DNA of 41,185 bases from Physocladia obscura (lineage: Eukaryota; Chytridiomycota; Chytridiomycetes; Chytridiales; Chytriomycetaceae): positions 1 through 41,185 of the forward strand of contig JADGJH010000024.1 in NCBI GenBank assembly GCA_027596945.1, written 5' to 3'. Below, one piece after another: positions 31,384 to 41,185 of this stretch; within the stretch, counting starts at the first letter, position 1; each line of letters opens with the position of its first letter. The notes under the pieces are model-generated. The model ran no database searches. It saw nothing but the letters and a program-made list of their open reading frames with translations, and was not told the DNA's origin. The translations under genes and the position numbers were made by a program.

Positions 31384-32561
31384 ATGAATCCTGAAAACAT
31401 TACCGCACTGAAGCCCGTTGAATGCATTTGCTGCCCAACGACAACGTGCGTTGCCGCCCCGTTTGACGGCGCAATCCGCCGCCTTGTTTTCGATTTGCAC
31501 GCCGAGTTTGGCGCTGATCTGCTGGCGATTCTTGTCACTGGTTCTCTCGTGACAGGCAACTTTCATGTAAGTATTGTGAAAGCTCAACAAACTGTACCCA
31601 GTCTATTATCTCATTCCTCCGTTTTCTAAATGCTTTGATACTATCCTTCCGACAAGCAGATCAACTCGGATATTGATTTGTTTGCTATAATCAAGCAGCA
31701 CAAACGTCAACGCCGTCTATTCCAACTCTCTCCATCTGACTTCATTCCACCCCCGTCAACCACCAGCGGCAGTTCTACTCCAGTCGGATCGCAATCAGCA
31801 TCAACAGTAACGATAAGCTACGGCGCGCCGCGAGCTATCCAATGTGAAGTTTTCATCAACCCCTTCCATCGTATGAAAGAGGAAATCGCAGCCCTAGAAG
31901 ACCCAAGCGTGAATGCATGGCGTCTCGGCCACGTCTTGTACGAAGTATTCTTCAATGATACTAACGTCAACGGTAACGATGACGGACACAACAGCCAAGA
32001 CATTCAAAATCCTGCGTCGTATTTGAAGGCGTTCGCGACTCAAACGCACGAGGCAGGCAAACCTAACGGTACAACGTGGACAAACTTCAAGCGAGATATG
32101 ACGCGATATATGCTCATGGATGGTTTGCTGGATGCATGGGATGCTATCGAAGCTGGTAAGTTTAAAATTGACTTTTAGTCGTACTTAACAGCAATATGAT
32201 AATAATAACAGGTGATGCTGCTAGCGGCTCAATCATGATTTCACGTGGTCTTACAATGGCACTTGATGCATTGTATGAGAGCCGCGGATGGTGGGGTGTG
32301 AAGCCAAAGAAAAGGTTGCTGGATTTAAAAGAAAATAAGCAACTTTACGACATCAAAGCAAATCCGTCGCCTTTATCGTCTTCTTTGCTGCCAACAAACA
32401 ATGATGCACGACGGGCGTTGCAATTGAGTCGGCGAATCGCTCGAGATGATTTGGAACTTGTTGAACGATTTAAGGCTTTGAAAACTCTTGTTGCGCTGGT
32501 TGTGGAGCCACTTGGTGGGGAGATGGAAGACTGGGTTACGGATTGGGAGTCTACTGATTAA
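31384..32561 (+). CDS. Nucleotidyltransferase-fold protein (3 exons, 342 aa)
   Basis: Exons 31384-31566, 31660-32155 and 32212-32561; introns 93 and 56 bp, phases 0 and 1. The N-terminal half has the polymerase-beta-type nucleotidyltransferase signature: helix, then LVTGSLVTGNF (G53-S54) and NSDIDLFAI (D65-x-D67), split by the first intron. The segment IQCEVFINP may supply the third acidic residue, as Glu. The C-terminal half is helical (MTRYMLMDGLLDAWDAIEAG, ISRGLTMALDALYESRG) and ends in acidic/Trp residues. Such enzymes transfer a nucleotide to a small molecule, RNA or protein; the substrate is not predictable here. A Ser/Thr-rich loop (about residues 85-110) interrupts the fold. Start: first ATG, 24 codons before the conserved helix. 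Confidence 0.78.
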
Positions 32562-33073
32562 TTGTGAGAGAGATCGCCGTGTGGTAAATTTCAATAAATA
32601 CAATGCATTAAGTGTCTGCAGGTAATGAGGGCTTTCATTAATCATTTTTTGCAGTTCTTCCTCAGCTACTTTGATTTTGTTGTTTTTTCCTTTATCATTA
32701 CTTTCTTGTTTTTCTTGTCGTTCAATAAATAACAAGAATAATTCTAAGATATATTTAGAAAGCTTGCTATTTATTGTTATTATTATTATTATATCTTCCA
32801 TATGAAAATTTGATTGGCTTCAAACAGAAATTGCGTCAGGCGATTGGGTTGAAATTTTTTTTTGATGAAAACAACCGCTTTCTGTGAATTTTGTGTGCTG
32901 ACAAGCAGAAACATCAGCAACAAACTTAAAACACAAAGGAAGAATTGTGGATTTGATCTTTTTTCTGCAACAGTTATATCAACTCATACAGGCTTGAAAT
33001 TTTTATAAGATTCAGCAATTTGGAGAAACAATTCCAGAATTGATTTCGTTGGTGGAAACAAGAAACACAAGAA
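32562..33073. other. Intergenic, no gene seen
   Basis: AT-rich, with a short (TTA)n microsatellite near 32775-32792. It probably contains the 3' flank of the nucleotidyltransferase gene and the promoter of the next secreted-protein gene. Confidence 0.5.
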
Positions 33074-33478
33074 ATGAAACACTCTGCAGCAGCACTTTCG
33101 GCAGTTGCACTTCTCGGGGCGGGTTTGACGGTGCAGGCACAGACCACGGACGCGGCGTTGACCTCCTCGACTGCCGACGCGACGTCGACAAGTGCCAGTG
33201 CCGCCTCCTCCGACGCGCCGGCCTCCTCCGCCGACGCTTCCCCCACCTCCACCAGTGCGAGTGCCGCTGCGTCCACCGGCGATTCGGCCGCGACAAGCAC
33301 CACCGCAGCCACCACAACCACCACCACGGCAACTACAGCCAAGACCTCTTCCGCTGCCAAGACCACAGCCGCCTCCTCCTCGGCCACCATTGCCTCCACC
33401 ACTGTCAGTTCCAGGGCCACTGCTCTGGCCCCAGCCGCCTTTGTTGCCGCCGCCTCAGCCGTTTTATTACTGTTTTGA
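33074..33478 (+). CDS. Small Ser/Thr/Ala-rich secreted protein, GPI-anchor-like (134 aa)
   Basis: Signal peptide at about 1-22 (MKHSAAALSAVALLGAGLTV, cleavage near AQA), a low-complexity body of Ser, Ala, Thr and Asp including a Thr run, then a C-terminal hydrophobic stretch (AFVAAASAVLLLF) fitting a GPI signal. The coding region is markedly GC-rich (many GCC, TCC and ACC codons) compared with AT-rich flanks. Likely an O-glycosylated wall or surface mucin. Same architecture as the proteins at 30835 and 40957. Confidence 0.75.
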   Translation: MKHSAAALSAVALLGAGLTVQAQTTDAALTSSTADATSTSASAASSDAPASSADASPTSTSASAAASTGDSAATSTTAATTTTTTATTAKTSSAAKTTAASSSATIASTTVSSRATALAPAAFVAAASAVLLLF

Positions 33479-33666
33479 GAGAATGCATCTCCCTTCATAG
33501 ATCTGCAAATAAACTTAGACCTTTCACCATGATTGCTTTCTGTTCTTTGTCTGTCTGCACCTGTCAAGTGTTTTAGGTCTAACAGATGGTGTTGCAGCCC
33601 ATCAACCTTCCTTGATTCCCTGAAGCACAGACAAGCTTTATTATGCCTCTCAATGTGATTTTTATA

Positions 33667-33956
33667 TTACACGCACATCAAATCCCAAATTTGCGCAAAT
33701 AAAATCCGGTTTTTGTTGTCGCGCTCGATGCGCAGATCATCTTCGAGTTCTCGCAGTCTCAGATCGACAGCCGGCAGCCCGTCACGCGTGCGGCAGTGTT
33801 TCAAGGCCCGCGCTTCAGATCCATCAGCCCAAGCATTCTTGTTTCAAAGTCTTCGGTCGCGGCGTCGCGTGCCTTCTGCACATGCAGCCGAAGTGCCGTC
33901 CGTGCGATTTCTCGTTCGGCTTCAAGCTGTGCCAACCGCCAACTTTTCGATTGAAC
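33667..33956 (-). pseudogene. Decayed coiled-coil coding segment
   Basis: The minus strand encodes convincing coiled-coil sequence, but in two frames. One reads LAQLEAEREIARTALRLHV, continues to RMLGLMDLKRGP and stops; the other, overlapping it, reads CRTRDGLPAVDLRLRELEDD and runs through RIERDNKNRILFAQIWDLM to a stop at 33667. A shift of frame near 33800-33820 would join them. The block is GC-rich like the AlkB-like gene. It begins after a T-run/AG that resembles a splice acceptor (about 33957). I do not recognise the family. It could also be two spliced exons, but no intron fits between them. Confidence 0.4.
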
Positions 33957-34754
33957 TCAAAAAAAAAATTCAAGGTGTTCATTTCTGCGAGTCAAATTAT
34001 TCTGCCGTGATTGTGTTTTTGCGGCAGGCAATGAAGATTCGTTCTGCGCCGTCTGCAGTGATTATTTAAGCAAAAGGCTTTAGCGGGACGGCCATACCTG
34101 CTCTGTATGAGGCAACACCAAGGCGGCTAGCGAGCAGCTTCATTGAAAGCGTATCTGAGTGTACCAGGTTGCTCCGCCGAAGTGGCTCCTATCATGATTT
34201 ATTGGGATTTTTTAAATCTTTTCTCAAAAGAATTCGCAACAGGAAAACATTTCAGATTGGAGTAAATTTTTTAAAACTTTATTGGACTTTTTTGGCTTAT
34301 TTTTACTCAGACAATTTAATGACTTTCAGCAGTAGAAAAATTAGTCACTGCTTCTTTTACATGAGCTTTCCAATCTTCAAGCGTCCCGTCAGTCAAATCA
34401 AGCAGATCGTCGGTTTTTGCAAGCAGCCCATTCGCTTTACCTTCACTATCGGTTGAAATCGCTGCCAACACCGTTGGAAGTCAATCAGAGTATGCCTTTT
34501 CTGACTGTCTTATATCAATGGTCGTAATGTTAGCACTATTTGAGAAAATTATGTGCATTCATTTTCATCGTTACGGTGTTCTGCTAATGCTGGAAGCATC
34601 AAGCCCCCATTGTTCTTGCAATTCCTCAACGGTGCGCTCCTTTTGATTCACAATTGATTAGATATTTGTCTTTTGAGAAACAGCCAATCACATTCTCCAG
34701 AAATGTGGAAACAGAGATTTTATTGTGATCCAGATCGTTTTTTTTGAAGTAAAG
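33957..34754. other. Gene-poor stretch with minus-strand coding relics
   Basis: Protein-like minus-strand fragments lie near 34655-34580 (KERTVEELQEQWGL) and 34460-34316 (LLAKTDDLLDLTDGTLEDW, ending at a stop). They look like exons of one small gene, but I found no ATG and no in-phase splice between them, so decay is likely. Nothing else is recognisable before the RUS gene. Confidence 0.35.
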
Positions 34755-36361
34755 ATGCAGTATAAAATTGTTACAAACGAGAAGCGAGCAAAGACACCAG
34801 CAACAACAGCAAGCGACCGTACATCCCAGTTCATTCGCGATGCATTCCTTCCCGTTGGCTATCCAGACTCGGTATCCCGTGATTATACCTTATATCAAAT
34901 CTACGATTCGCTTCAAGCGTTTTGCTCAAACATCACTGGTGACAAAAAAAAAATCAAATTATTAACAGCGTACCCCCGATCCGATCATGCGATATTATCA
35001 AATATTGTATTCAAATTCAGTCAATAGGTGTTTTTGCCACGCGTTCTTCGTTCCGGCTTTTTGGTGTTGGAGATGCGACTGCTTCAGCAACAGCTGCGAC
35101 ATTTTCTTGGATTTTGCAAGACGGAACAGGTATGATTGGTCGTATTATTTTCGCTTGGAAAGTTTCCTTCTTTCTGGACGGTGAGAATCCGAATCCTTGA
35201 CCAAAGTGTCTGAATGAAATCGAAACCATCAACACAAACACACAAAATCAACAGCCGATTGCAAACAATGGCGTTTCTATGCTGATATATTCAACGATTC
35301 CGCGCGAATCCTGGAATTTGCTGGCCCGTTTCTTTTTCCTAAGAAATGGTTTACTCTTGTTGTATGCATTTCAACACTTTTAAAATCCTTATGTGGTGTA
35401 ACTGGAGGAAGTACGAAAGCTGCCCTGTCACAGCACTTTGCAATCAAAGACAATATGGCAGATTTGCACGCAAAAGAAGGAAGTCAAGAAACTATTGTTG
35501 GGCTTGTTGGAATGATATTTGGCAGTGTGTTTTTACATGTTATTCCTGCTGAAAATTTCGTTGTTAATTGGCTATCCTTCGTTTGTGCTTTTTTAAATCC
35601 TTTTTTTAACAGTCATTAAAATACTGATGGTAAAAACAGCTGTTTTTCACAATTTTGCATCTCCTCTGCAATTATCGAGGAATTCGCGCCGTTGTGATGC
35701 CAACGTTAAATACTCAGCGGTCGTTTCTCATAATTCGTGAATATTTGGACACATTCAATAATGACAACAAAAGTACCCACATTTTAACTCCTAGGGAGGT
35801 GGCGAATTTGGAGCATATTTTCTGGGCAAAGAATTACTACTCTGCAAACGGAAAGCGCAAAAAGATAAACATTCAAATGGGAGTCTCCCTGGACGCTGTC
35901 GTTGAGTCTTGGGCTGAAGGCGTGGGGTCAGGAGGTTAGTTGGCTTTTTTTATTCATTCTATTATTTTTTTTTTATATTAGCGCTTGAATGAATAGACTC
36001 CAGCTGGGAAAGTTTAATATCCGCGCATCCATTTCCGCGTTCTCATCTTCTTTCAATAAAGTTTACAGGCGGAACCCGTTTTGAAATTCTCGTGGCTTTA
36101 AAACAGGATGTGAAACCCATTGAAATTTTCATAGCCTACCTCCACGCGTTAATTGTTCAGCGTGAAATTTTGCTTGAAGAAAGAAAAACCGAAAAGCACA
36201 ATCGGGAGTGGAAAAGGCAAATTATTCGAAGATGCGCAGAGTTGCTCACCGAGACGCGAGTGAAAAATTTTGTTGAACAAATTGACGAGGCAGGATGGAA
36301 AATTCAGAATGTTCATCAAAGTCAAATTTATTTGCATCAAAATTTTCGGTTTGAGCTGTAA
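34755..36361 (+). CDS. RUS1/DUF647 family protein (5 exons, 416 aa)
   Basis: Exons 34755-34938, 35028-35180, 35255-35580, 35640-35934 and 36069-36361; introns 89, 74, 59 and 134 bp, all in phase. The family (Root UVB Sensitive in plants, C16orf58/RUSF1 in animals) is membrane-associated, with unknown biochemistry. Diagnostic motifs in order: FLPVGYPDSVSRDY, LQAFCSNITG, FGVGDATASATAATFSWILQ, DGTGMIGRI, DCKQWRFYADIFND, GVTGGSTKAALSQHFA, DLHAKEGSQET and NYRGIRAVVMPTLN. Hydrophobic segments occur in the middle exons (FTLVVCISTLLKSL, VGLVGMIFGSVFLHV). The C-terminal exon is charged and helical. Length is slightly short of the animal proteins. ATG at 34755 is the first in frame. Confidence 0.88.
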
Positions 36362-38941
36362 TGAATAAATGCGTTGTTTAATTTTGTCCATTGATTCATT
36401 TTTTAATGGTAAAATCTTCTGGTTTTGGCTATGCAATCAATGTTCTTCCTCTGAGACAAACTCATCTTTAAATGCATATTTGCGCTTAGATTTTGATCAT
36501 TACTGTGGATGAGTATATTTCATCTCCTTTGCTCTTCCTTTTGGTTTACAAAGCACAAACTTTTTTTCATTGGTAAAAGATATAGTCTTATTTCCATGAT
36601 GCTACAAGGTGTTATGAATCACGATGATATTTTTTTGAATAGGTCTTGTTGTTAGTAGTCAATGCAGTGTAGGGTTGCGTGACAGTTGAAATCTTCAATA
36701 AAGCAGCTAAAATTGTTAATAAACAGTAATAATCAAAACGAGAATGAGAGAAAGCAAAAATAAGCGTGTTGTTGCTCATACTGAGATATCAAAAACAACT
36801 TATCATTAAAGGCAAGTAATTGAAAATCCCCATTTTTACAACACACCCTTCTTAAAAAATTGCATTGGAAATATAAGATAAATGAAAATTATTTTAAAGA
36901 TTTATTTGTTAGTTAACTTTTAGGTCTTACACAAGTTTCAATATTTTGATGTTTCGAAATAACATTTTTGTGCTGTTTCTTAAATAAAATCGATCTGGTG
37001 GATGCGAGATATTAGTGCTCAATAAAATATCTGAGCAATGATAATTTTTTCTCGCATTCCGCTAGCCCTTTTTGTACTCTTTTTTTATGCTAAGCAATTT
37101 GACTCAACGCTTTTCAATTATTTTCTTTAATCTCCATTTGGCCGCTTTTTTTTATTACACTATTGGGGTATATGACTTCATTCCACACAATTTCATTGAG
37201 TAAAATAAGAAATAAGATTTTTTTTTTTTTTTTTTTATTAAATGTCTCAAATATTTTTGTTGTGCTTTTAGTATCAAATATTGACTATATTGGATTTTCA
37301 TCCTTGATTTTAGTATATTTTGTTGCCTCAAGCGCAAAAATCAATACCACCAAATTTGATGTTGTGGATTCAACTTGAATGGAATTTGGCATGCACTTGC
37401 AATACAATCAGCCTTAATTTTGTGAATACCAAATAAACATTTTAAATTCAATTGCACTTTCTTAAGATAAAAACTTGCTCAAGCCAAAAAATGTCATTTG
37501 CAAGAAATGCTCTTTTATAGTTAGATACAACAATTGTGCATGGTGTAAGAATAGGAGAGGGTTTGGAAGCCATTTGCAAAACCATTCAAAGATCAACTAA
37601 TCCTTTTGATGTCTTGCCAAGTGTAGCAAATTCATATTTTCATCCCAGCAGGTATTAACTTCAAGAGGGCAAGTGCTGAATGTTGGAATTAATCAGAGGT
37701 TGAAAAATTACATTTTTGAAAATCAAACCCTTGGAATTTGTTTGGTTCTAGGGTGTTTTGAAAAACAAATTAACTTTAGTCTAAATAATATTATTTTGAT
37801 CTTCATTATCACCCAACTTCCATATCCATTTTTTCATTCCTGGAAGCCCCAATAACTCACACACACTTCCACTGACACTTAAACTAACAGGTCATCTACC
37901 CATTCAACTATGAAGACAATATTGTGTATGATAGGTGGAGGTGAAATTTGATTTCAAAGACAAAGAAAATCCACCCACAAATCCTTTAACGCACAAATCT
38001 CACTTTATTTCCTTACACAATTAGCCATATCATTGCAGCGCTCTCCAAGGCTGCACACCAACTTCATTTACAAAGCCTTCAACTTCATCCTTGTTAACTG
38101 AATGTCTCTCCAAAGATCTAAGTCCTACTGTTGCAGTTATTTTCATACCCCCACTAATCTCATTTACCAGAAAACTCTATTTAATCCACATTGCAATATA
38201 TTTCTTGCTCAAAAAATATATAGACTCGATTTCCCATTGATTACCAGCATTATGACTTTTATTGAATTTACTGTCTCAAGATGATTTGTACAAATGCCAT
38301 TGACCATACATACTGTTGTCATATTGCAAAGAGGTTCTTACAAGACCTGGCCACAATTGCTTTGAAACATACGGCCCTATTATGTGCAGTGCAACTTTTT
38401 GTTGATTACTCACTGGCCACAAGTACTTTTAGACTACATAATTTGGCACACTTGCAATTTGACATCACCTCTGCCTTTTTTTATGAAATTCTTGATGTCT
38501 CTATTTATATGTGTTTTTCTTAGGATATCATCCTTATCCATCAATTATTTGGCGTCTCTATAAAACAATTTAAAGTTTATTTATGATTGGTTGTGCAAAG
38601 AATGAGCTGGCAAGACAAAGACGACTTTGAACGATATTGCTGTTTCTCGTAGGTCGACAGAGTTTTAACGAGTGAGTTAGCTAAACATACTATCTTTGCG
38701 AAATTGGAATTCAATTAAAATAATTATTAAAAATTGAATCGAAATGTCTTCCTTTCTAGTGCAATCCTTCAAAAATATAACTAGAGTGCGAATAAATTTA
38801 GGAAGAGGGATGAGAATTTTCTTGATTATTTAACTTAGTTGATTTCAAATTGTGCCAATTTTTACTGCAATTTGTATATTTGAAGAATGATTTCAAATTG
38901 CACCAATTTGATGGCAATTTGTCACAGCCAGTATTTAAAGA
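36362..38941. other. AT-rich gene-poor region (about 2.6 kb)
   Basis: Strongly AT-rich, with T runs at 37220-37236 and only short open frames lacking coding character. The one exception is a plus-strand stretch near 38440-38515 that resembles a Ty1/copia reverse-transcriptase segment. I saw no tRNA-like fold, no LTR pair and no other gene. It may be a relic of mobile DNA. Confidence 0.45.
38440..38523 (+). mobile_element. Possible Ty1/copia reverse-transcriptase relic
   Basis: The frame reads LQFDITSAFFYEILDVSIYM, similar in pattern to the copia RT core (hydrophobic-D-[VI]-x-[TS]-A-F-[LF] ... IYM). Upstream and downstream pol motifs are not found on this strand, and the open frame ends at once, so this is at best a fragment. 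Confidence 0.3.
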
Positions 38942-38974
38942 ATGAAAAACATTTCAAAAAGATATCAATGGAAG

Positions 38975-39607
38975 ATGGCAATATTTTTGGTTTTTGGAGC
39001 AACTGGTGGGACAGGAAAACATTTTGTAGAAATCTGCCTTGCAAGAGGCCATCAAGTTCGTGCTCTGGCTCGAATTCCAGAAAAATTATCACCCCGGGAA
39101 AACTTGCAAATAACGCAAGGATCTATTTCTGAGACTGAAAAATTCGAAGATTTAGTGAAGGGCGTCGATTACATTGTTTGCTTTCTTGGTGACGGGAAAG
39201 CACAGCAAGTTGCGAAAATAAACACTACTTTCTGCAAGCAGCTCATTCCAGTAATGCGCAAACACAACGTCAAACGGTTTCTCTATCAGGCTGGAGCATT
39301 AACAAGTCATTATGAAACTCCACTGCCGGCTTATCTTTGGGTTGTACGTCATACATTAGCAAGCTCAATGAACGGGCAGCACTTAGACAATGAAGGTGTC
39401 ATCCATTATTTGTACAAGGACTGCCCGGATATTGAATGGATTGTTCATCGCGCTGCTATTTTGTCAAGCGGCCCATCGAAAGGAACTTTGAAGCGCTCTG
39501 CGACTAAAATTGGAATTGGTTCATTTGTTGATGCTGCAATGTACAGTTTCGTGATTGTTCAGGATGCATCTGCTGTTCATACATGTGACCTGAGCACATA
39601 TGAATGA
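38975..39607 (+). CDS. Atypical SDR / NmrA-like NAD(P)-binding protein (210 aa)
   Basis: A Rossmann-fold protein: the start MAIFLVFGATGGTGK gives the G8-x-x-G11-x-x-G14 dinucleotide motif, followed by HQVRALAR (beta-2 with an Arg-rich turn typical of NADP binding). VDYIVCFLGDG marks beta-4, KRFLYQAGALTSHYE the region of the usual active-site strand, and DIEWIVHRAA the later strand. There is no clear Tyr-x3-Lys catalytic pair, as in NmrA/HSCARG-type members. An upstream ATG at 38942 would add 11 residues; 38975 is preferred because the fold starts at residue 2. Substrate unknown. Confidence 0.82.
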   Translation: MAIFLVFGATGGTGKHFVEICLARGHQVRALARIPEKLSPRENLQITQGSISETEKFEDLVKGVDYIVCFLGDGKAQQVAKINTTFCKQLIPVMRKHNVKRFLYQAGALTSHYETPLPAYLWVVRHTLASSMNGQHLDNEGVIHYLYKDCPDIEWIVHRAAILSSGPSKGTLKRSATKIGIGSFVDAAMYSFVIVQDASAVHTCDLSTYE

Positions 39608-40115
39608 ATAAATAATTCTACCAAAAATTTTGAGTCACCAAAGATTAGAAATAAACAATCCTATAAATGGCGACATAAACTGGCAAAAAATAATCGTTCT
39701 TTGAAGTAAACCGAAAAAATGAAGATATGAAAATCTGGCGTGACTCGACAAATAGGACTAGTTTCAAGAACGGTAAAACACAAGCCTTACCCCTGAAACT
39801 GCATTCAATTCGCATGGAAACGGAATTTGGGGACTTAAATACTCTTTAATCAACTCCATTACTCAAGTATACAGCAGTGAAAACTTTGGCACATGTTGTA
39901 ACAACGACTTTATCGGCATAGCAGTTTCATCCGATCATTTCAGAAGAAAAACTCTAGGATAGCAATGGCGATTACGATTAGTGCAGAGAGAGAAAGTACC
40001 AACGAAAATCATGCCAACGTTTGAGCTGGTATTTGATTAGTTGCTGTTGGTATTTGCGTTTATTGCCGTTACGAATGGCGGTGTTGTTGTTTGAAGTGAG
40101 TAAGAATTCACCAAG
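39608..40115. other. Intergenic, no gene seen
   Basis: Mixed composition. A short minus-strand open stretch (about 40170-40020), Thr/Asn-rich in translation, is in phase with nothing I could identify. Otherwise empty. Confidence 0.4.
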
Positions 40116-40455
40116 TCAGTGTCCATAGGCAATAAGGCCGGTGCGATAATGTTTGTAGTGGTGAATGCAACACCGCATGCATTTCAATACTTTGATGGAG
40201 AAGAGCAGGATGCACGTCTCCGGTATAGGCAATTGCCTCACCTCAGCCGTCAGCACAACGCAAAAGTATGCGGGAGAAGCAGAAGTAGAAGAAAAGCTGT
40301 TGGGACTGTTGGTTGCAGTTGAGTTTGAGATTGGGTCGCTGTAGTGCGCGCCGTACTTGGAAATTGAATGAATGGTCCTGTTTAGCGAGACTTACGCGAT
40401 TTTGATTCCTGCTCCCAGATGAAACAAACAAACACATAAAGAAACAAGTTAACAT
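40116..40455 (-). CDS. Candidate small protein with hydrophobic N-terminus (2 exons)
   Basis: Possible exons on the minus strand are 40455-40396 and 40355-40116, joined by a 40-bp intron with a GTAAGT donor (99 aa). The start MLTCFFMCLFVSS could be a signal peptide. Exon 2 is Asn/Ser/Thr-rich (TATNSPNSFSSTSAS), then Cys-containing (CMRCCIHHYKHY). Not recognised, and the second half may be noncoding. The model rests on the splice donor and an open frame only. Confidence 0.28.
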
Positions 40456-40585
40456 TTTTGTTTGTTTTTATTACAATAAAAAACCATGAGTAACAAGTGC
40501 ACAATACATGAACAAAATAAAATAAAAATAGGAGCCCCTTCCCAAAAAAATACTTGGTGGAGGTTCCAAAGTTATAGAAACAGTA

Positions 40586-40957
40586 CTAAAGGACAAACAA
40601 GGCAAGGACAGCGATAGATGCGGCGGCAACTACCGAGACAGATATGGCGCCGGACGCATTAATAGTCGAACTTCCAGTTCTGGACGCGTACGGGGCGCTT
40701 GATGAGGATTTTTCGTCGGTGGAGGTTATGACTGTGCTTGACACGGCGGCTACTGTTGTTGTTCCAGTGAGTCCTCCCGTTATCCCGGTGGTGGCGGCGG
40801 TTGCGCCCGAAGTACTGTCAGTGGAGGTTGCTGAGACAGCGGAACCCGTCGCAGTTGCTGCACTGTCAGTGCCAATAACTGCAGTGGTGCTTGTATCCTG
40901 CGCGTAAATTTGGCCAGCCACTGCAAGGGCGAGAAGTACCGATGTTGTCGCTTTCAT
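40586..40957 (-). CDS. Small Ser/Thr/Ala-rich secreted protein, GPI-anchor-like (123 aa)
   Basis: Signal peptide at about 1-19 (MKATTSVLLALAVAGQIYA), then a Thr/Ser/Ala/Gly-rich body, then a C-terminal hydrophobic tail (VVAAASIAVLALFVL) preceded by a small-residue stretch (NASGAIS) suitable as a GPI omega site. Same layout as the two plus-strand genes at 30835 and 33074, here in opposite orientation. Likely an O-glycosylated surface protein. The upstream T/C-rich tract at 40975-41030 may be its promoter and leader. Confidence 0.75.
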   Translation of the reverse strand: MKATTSVLLALAVAGQIYAQDTSTTAVIGTDSAATATGSAVSATSTDSTSGATAATTGITGGLTGTTTVAAVSSTVITSTDEKSSSSAPYASRTGSSTINASGAISVSVVAAASIAVLALFVL

Positions 40958-41137
40958 TTTGTGTTGCTTTGTTTGTTGCGTTATCTTTTTCTTTTTTTTT
41001 TCTCCCTTCTCCTTTTATACATTTTTTCATTTTTCGAATCTTCCATGAAAAACATTTGAATTAGAATAACTGCGCTGCTGAATATTCTGCGTACAAACAC
41101 TGAAAATATTGCAGGCCCAAAACACTGGCCAATAAAA

Positions 41138-41138
41138 A

Positions 41139-41179
<41 letters not shown>
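41138..41179. repeat. (TAA)n microsatellite
   Basis: About thirteen tandem AAT/TAA units at the right edge of the window, with an interruption near 41178. Confidence 0.9.
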
Positions 41180-41180
<1 letters not shown>

Positions 41181-41185
41181 AATAA

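Noticed and set aside
32775..32792. Short TTA microsatellite as a CRISPR-like or regulatory repeat
   Set aside because: Simple trinucleotide repeat without spacers; common in AT-rich intergenic DNA.
34085..34200. Possible structured RNA or 5S-like sequence
   Set aside because: A short GGCCATACC resembles the start of 5S rRNA, but the internal control elements and pairing are absent.
34110..34200. Helicase-like minus-strand fragment (LASRLGVASYRAG)
   Set aside because: Similarity to RecQ-type helicase motifs is short, and no other helicase motif is nearby.
37860..37920. Minus-strand stretch resembling a reverse-transcriptase V-D-D motif
   Set aside because: Frame is broken at once by a stop and lies on the strand opposite to the other RT-like fragment; probably chance.

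Overview
The window looks like nuclear DNA of an early-diverging, probably zoosporic (chytrid-like) fungus. This is inferred from short GT-AG introns (38-134 bp), fungal-type fimbrin and G-gamma sequences, long Asn/Gln/Ser-rich disordered proteins, and very tight gene spacing. There is no rRNA or tRNA gene, CRISPR array or bacterial-style operon that I could see. Many genes are only visible after splicing; exon joins given here were worked out by hand from splice sites, reading phase and family conservation.

Left part (0.4-13.4 kb): a candidate small membrane protein; a 1487-aa disordered protein with a Sel1/TPR-like C-terminus; divergently, an AlkB-type Fe(II)/2-oxoglutarate dioxygenase in an unusually GC-rich block; then two tandem members of an unrecognised family (short helical head with an intron at one conserved position, then a long disordered tail) and an acidic disordered protein.

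Middle part (13.5-24.6 kb): a minus-strand run of three closely spaced genes: a two-gene multipass membrane family (one member ends in a cyclic-nucleotide-binding domain) and a three-exon heterotrimeric G-protein gamma subunit with a CaaX end. On the plus strand lie a small unknown gene and a fimbrin locus whose conserved reading frame is interrupted by several stops and indels, followed by the third member of the helical-head family.

Right part (24.8-41.2 kb): the most striking gene is a six-exon TIR-NACHT-WD40 NOD-like receptor (1523 aa) with two ubiquitin/PB1-like modules in front of the TIR domain. Immediately upstream is a decayed third copy of the membrane family, abutted by a 197-bp foldback element. 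Then follow a nucleotidyltransferase-fold protein, a five-exon RUS1/DUF647 protein, an NAD(P)-binding SDR-like protein, and three small Ser/Thr/Ala-rich secreted proteins with GPI-anchor-like tails. About 2.6 kb (36.4-38.9 kb) is AT-rich and nearly gene-free, with a possible retroelement relic.

How they may fit together (inference): nucleotide sensing and signalling (CNB domain membrane protein, G-gamma, NLR), cell-surface mucin-like proteins and housekeeping genes are interleaved, with local duplication (three small families) as the main source of accessory content.
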